In this document: one piece after another, positions 13,929 through 14,042 of the stretch
Layout of the letters: each line of letters starts with the position of its first letter
How positions within the stretch are numbered: position 1 is the first letter of the stretch
NCBI GenBank assembly: GCA_946480705.1
Contig: CAMLLF010000024.1
Location: 1 to 14,042 of the forward strand
DNA length: 14,042 nucleotides
Direction of reading: 5' to 3'
From: an uncultured Lysobacteraceae bacterium
GTDB taxonomy: Bacteria; Pseudomonadota; Gammaproteobacteria; Xanthomonadales; Rhodanobacteraceae
Notes under the pieces: model-generated
What the model saw: only the letters and a program-made list of their open reading frames with translations
Told to the model about the DNA's origin: nothing
The model's database searches: none
Translations under genes and position numbers: made by a program

Positions 13929-14042
13929 GTGATCGCAGATAGCTCCCGCCGCTGCCGCCATCGTGCGCCGCCGACCCTGCGTTTCGACCGTCGCCGTCGA
14001 ATGCATTCGCGCGGCTGCCGCGTCGCGCGATGTGTGCACGCC
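13929..14042 (+). CDS. Possible start of a gene running off the window (product unknown)
   Basis: GTG at 13929 is preceded by AGGAG (13917-13921) with 7-nt spacing, and by TATCGT (13878-13883) as a possible -10. The frame stays open for 38 codons to the window end. The peptide is very Arg-rich (for example RFDRRRRMHSRG) and matches no family I know, so it may be a shadow frame in GC-rich DNA. The ribosome-binding site is the main support. Confidence 0.25.
   Translation, partial: MIADSSRRCRHRAPPTLRFDRRRRMHSRGCRVARCVHA

Noticed and set aside
11730..14039. A 769-residue minus-strand open frame including the lyase
   Set aside because: Only the part from 13265 looks like the lyase, with its own ribosome-binding site and signal peptide. 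The upstream part overlaps the esterase remnant in another frame and is Arg/Ala-rich shadow sequence.

Overview
The window is GC-rich DNA with dense coding. Its secreted-protein styles (lipoprotein signal plus Asp-box propeller, G-x-W-P-SGHG C-terminal domains, a pectate lyase ending in FADGFE) and abundant short palindromic repeats suggest a free-living gammaproteobacterium of the Xanthomonadales/Lysobacterales type. This placement is inference from gene style; no rRNA or other marker gene is present.

Layout. 11-1438 (-) is a secreted zinc M28 peptidase with a PA domain. It is divergent from 1621-4992 (+), a very large lipoprotein with a sortilin-type Asp-box beta-propeller and two tandem C-terminal domains. 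4993-5353 is a non-coding patch between convergent genes, built from short palindromic repeats: one inverted copy, three 20-bp half units, then four copies at an exact 56-bp period. 5344-7041 (-) is a cytoplasmic fusion of an alpha-helical, TPR-like region to a trypsin-fold protease with a complete catalytic triad. 7163-7536 (-) is mscL broken by a deletion of about 31 bp. 7537-7949 has no credible gene but holds an imperfect inverted repeat. 7950-8636 (-) is a fumarylpyruvate hydrolase-like FAH enzyme. 8750-10030 (+) is a DUF1704/QEGLA protein, related to tyrosine carboxypeptidases and probably translated from a leaderless mRNA. 10031-10320 is a second convergent gap with a 36-bp palindromic tandem repeat and a 12-bp-stem hairpin. 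10321-11175 (-) is an exported protein of unknown function, divergent from 11259-11720 (+), a small cytosolic DUF6985-like protein. 11730-13265 (-) is a secreted pectate lyase-like beta-helix protein. 13334 to about 13815 (-) is the 3' remnant of a GxSxG esterase. A possible new + strand gene starts at 13929 and runs off the window.

The genes do not form one pathway. Most are single units with their own ribosome-binding sites in alternating orientation, and I see no operon longer than two genes. The common thread is hydrolysis and export: M28 peptidase, propeller lipoprotein, pectate lyase and an esterase relic. No defence island, prophage, transposase, CRISPR array or RNA gene is seen. The most distinctive signals are the 56-bp-period repeat array whose end copies supply the stop codons of both flanking genes, the helical-repeat/trypsin fusion, and the two decayed genes (mscL, esterase).
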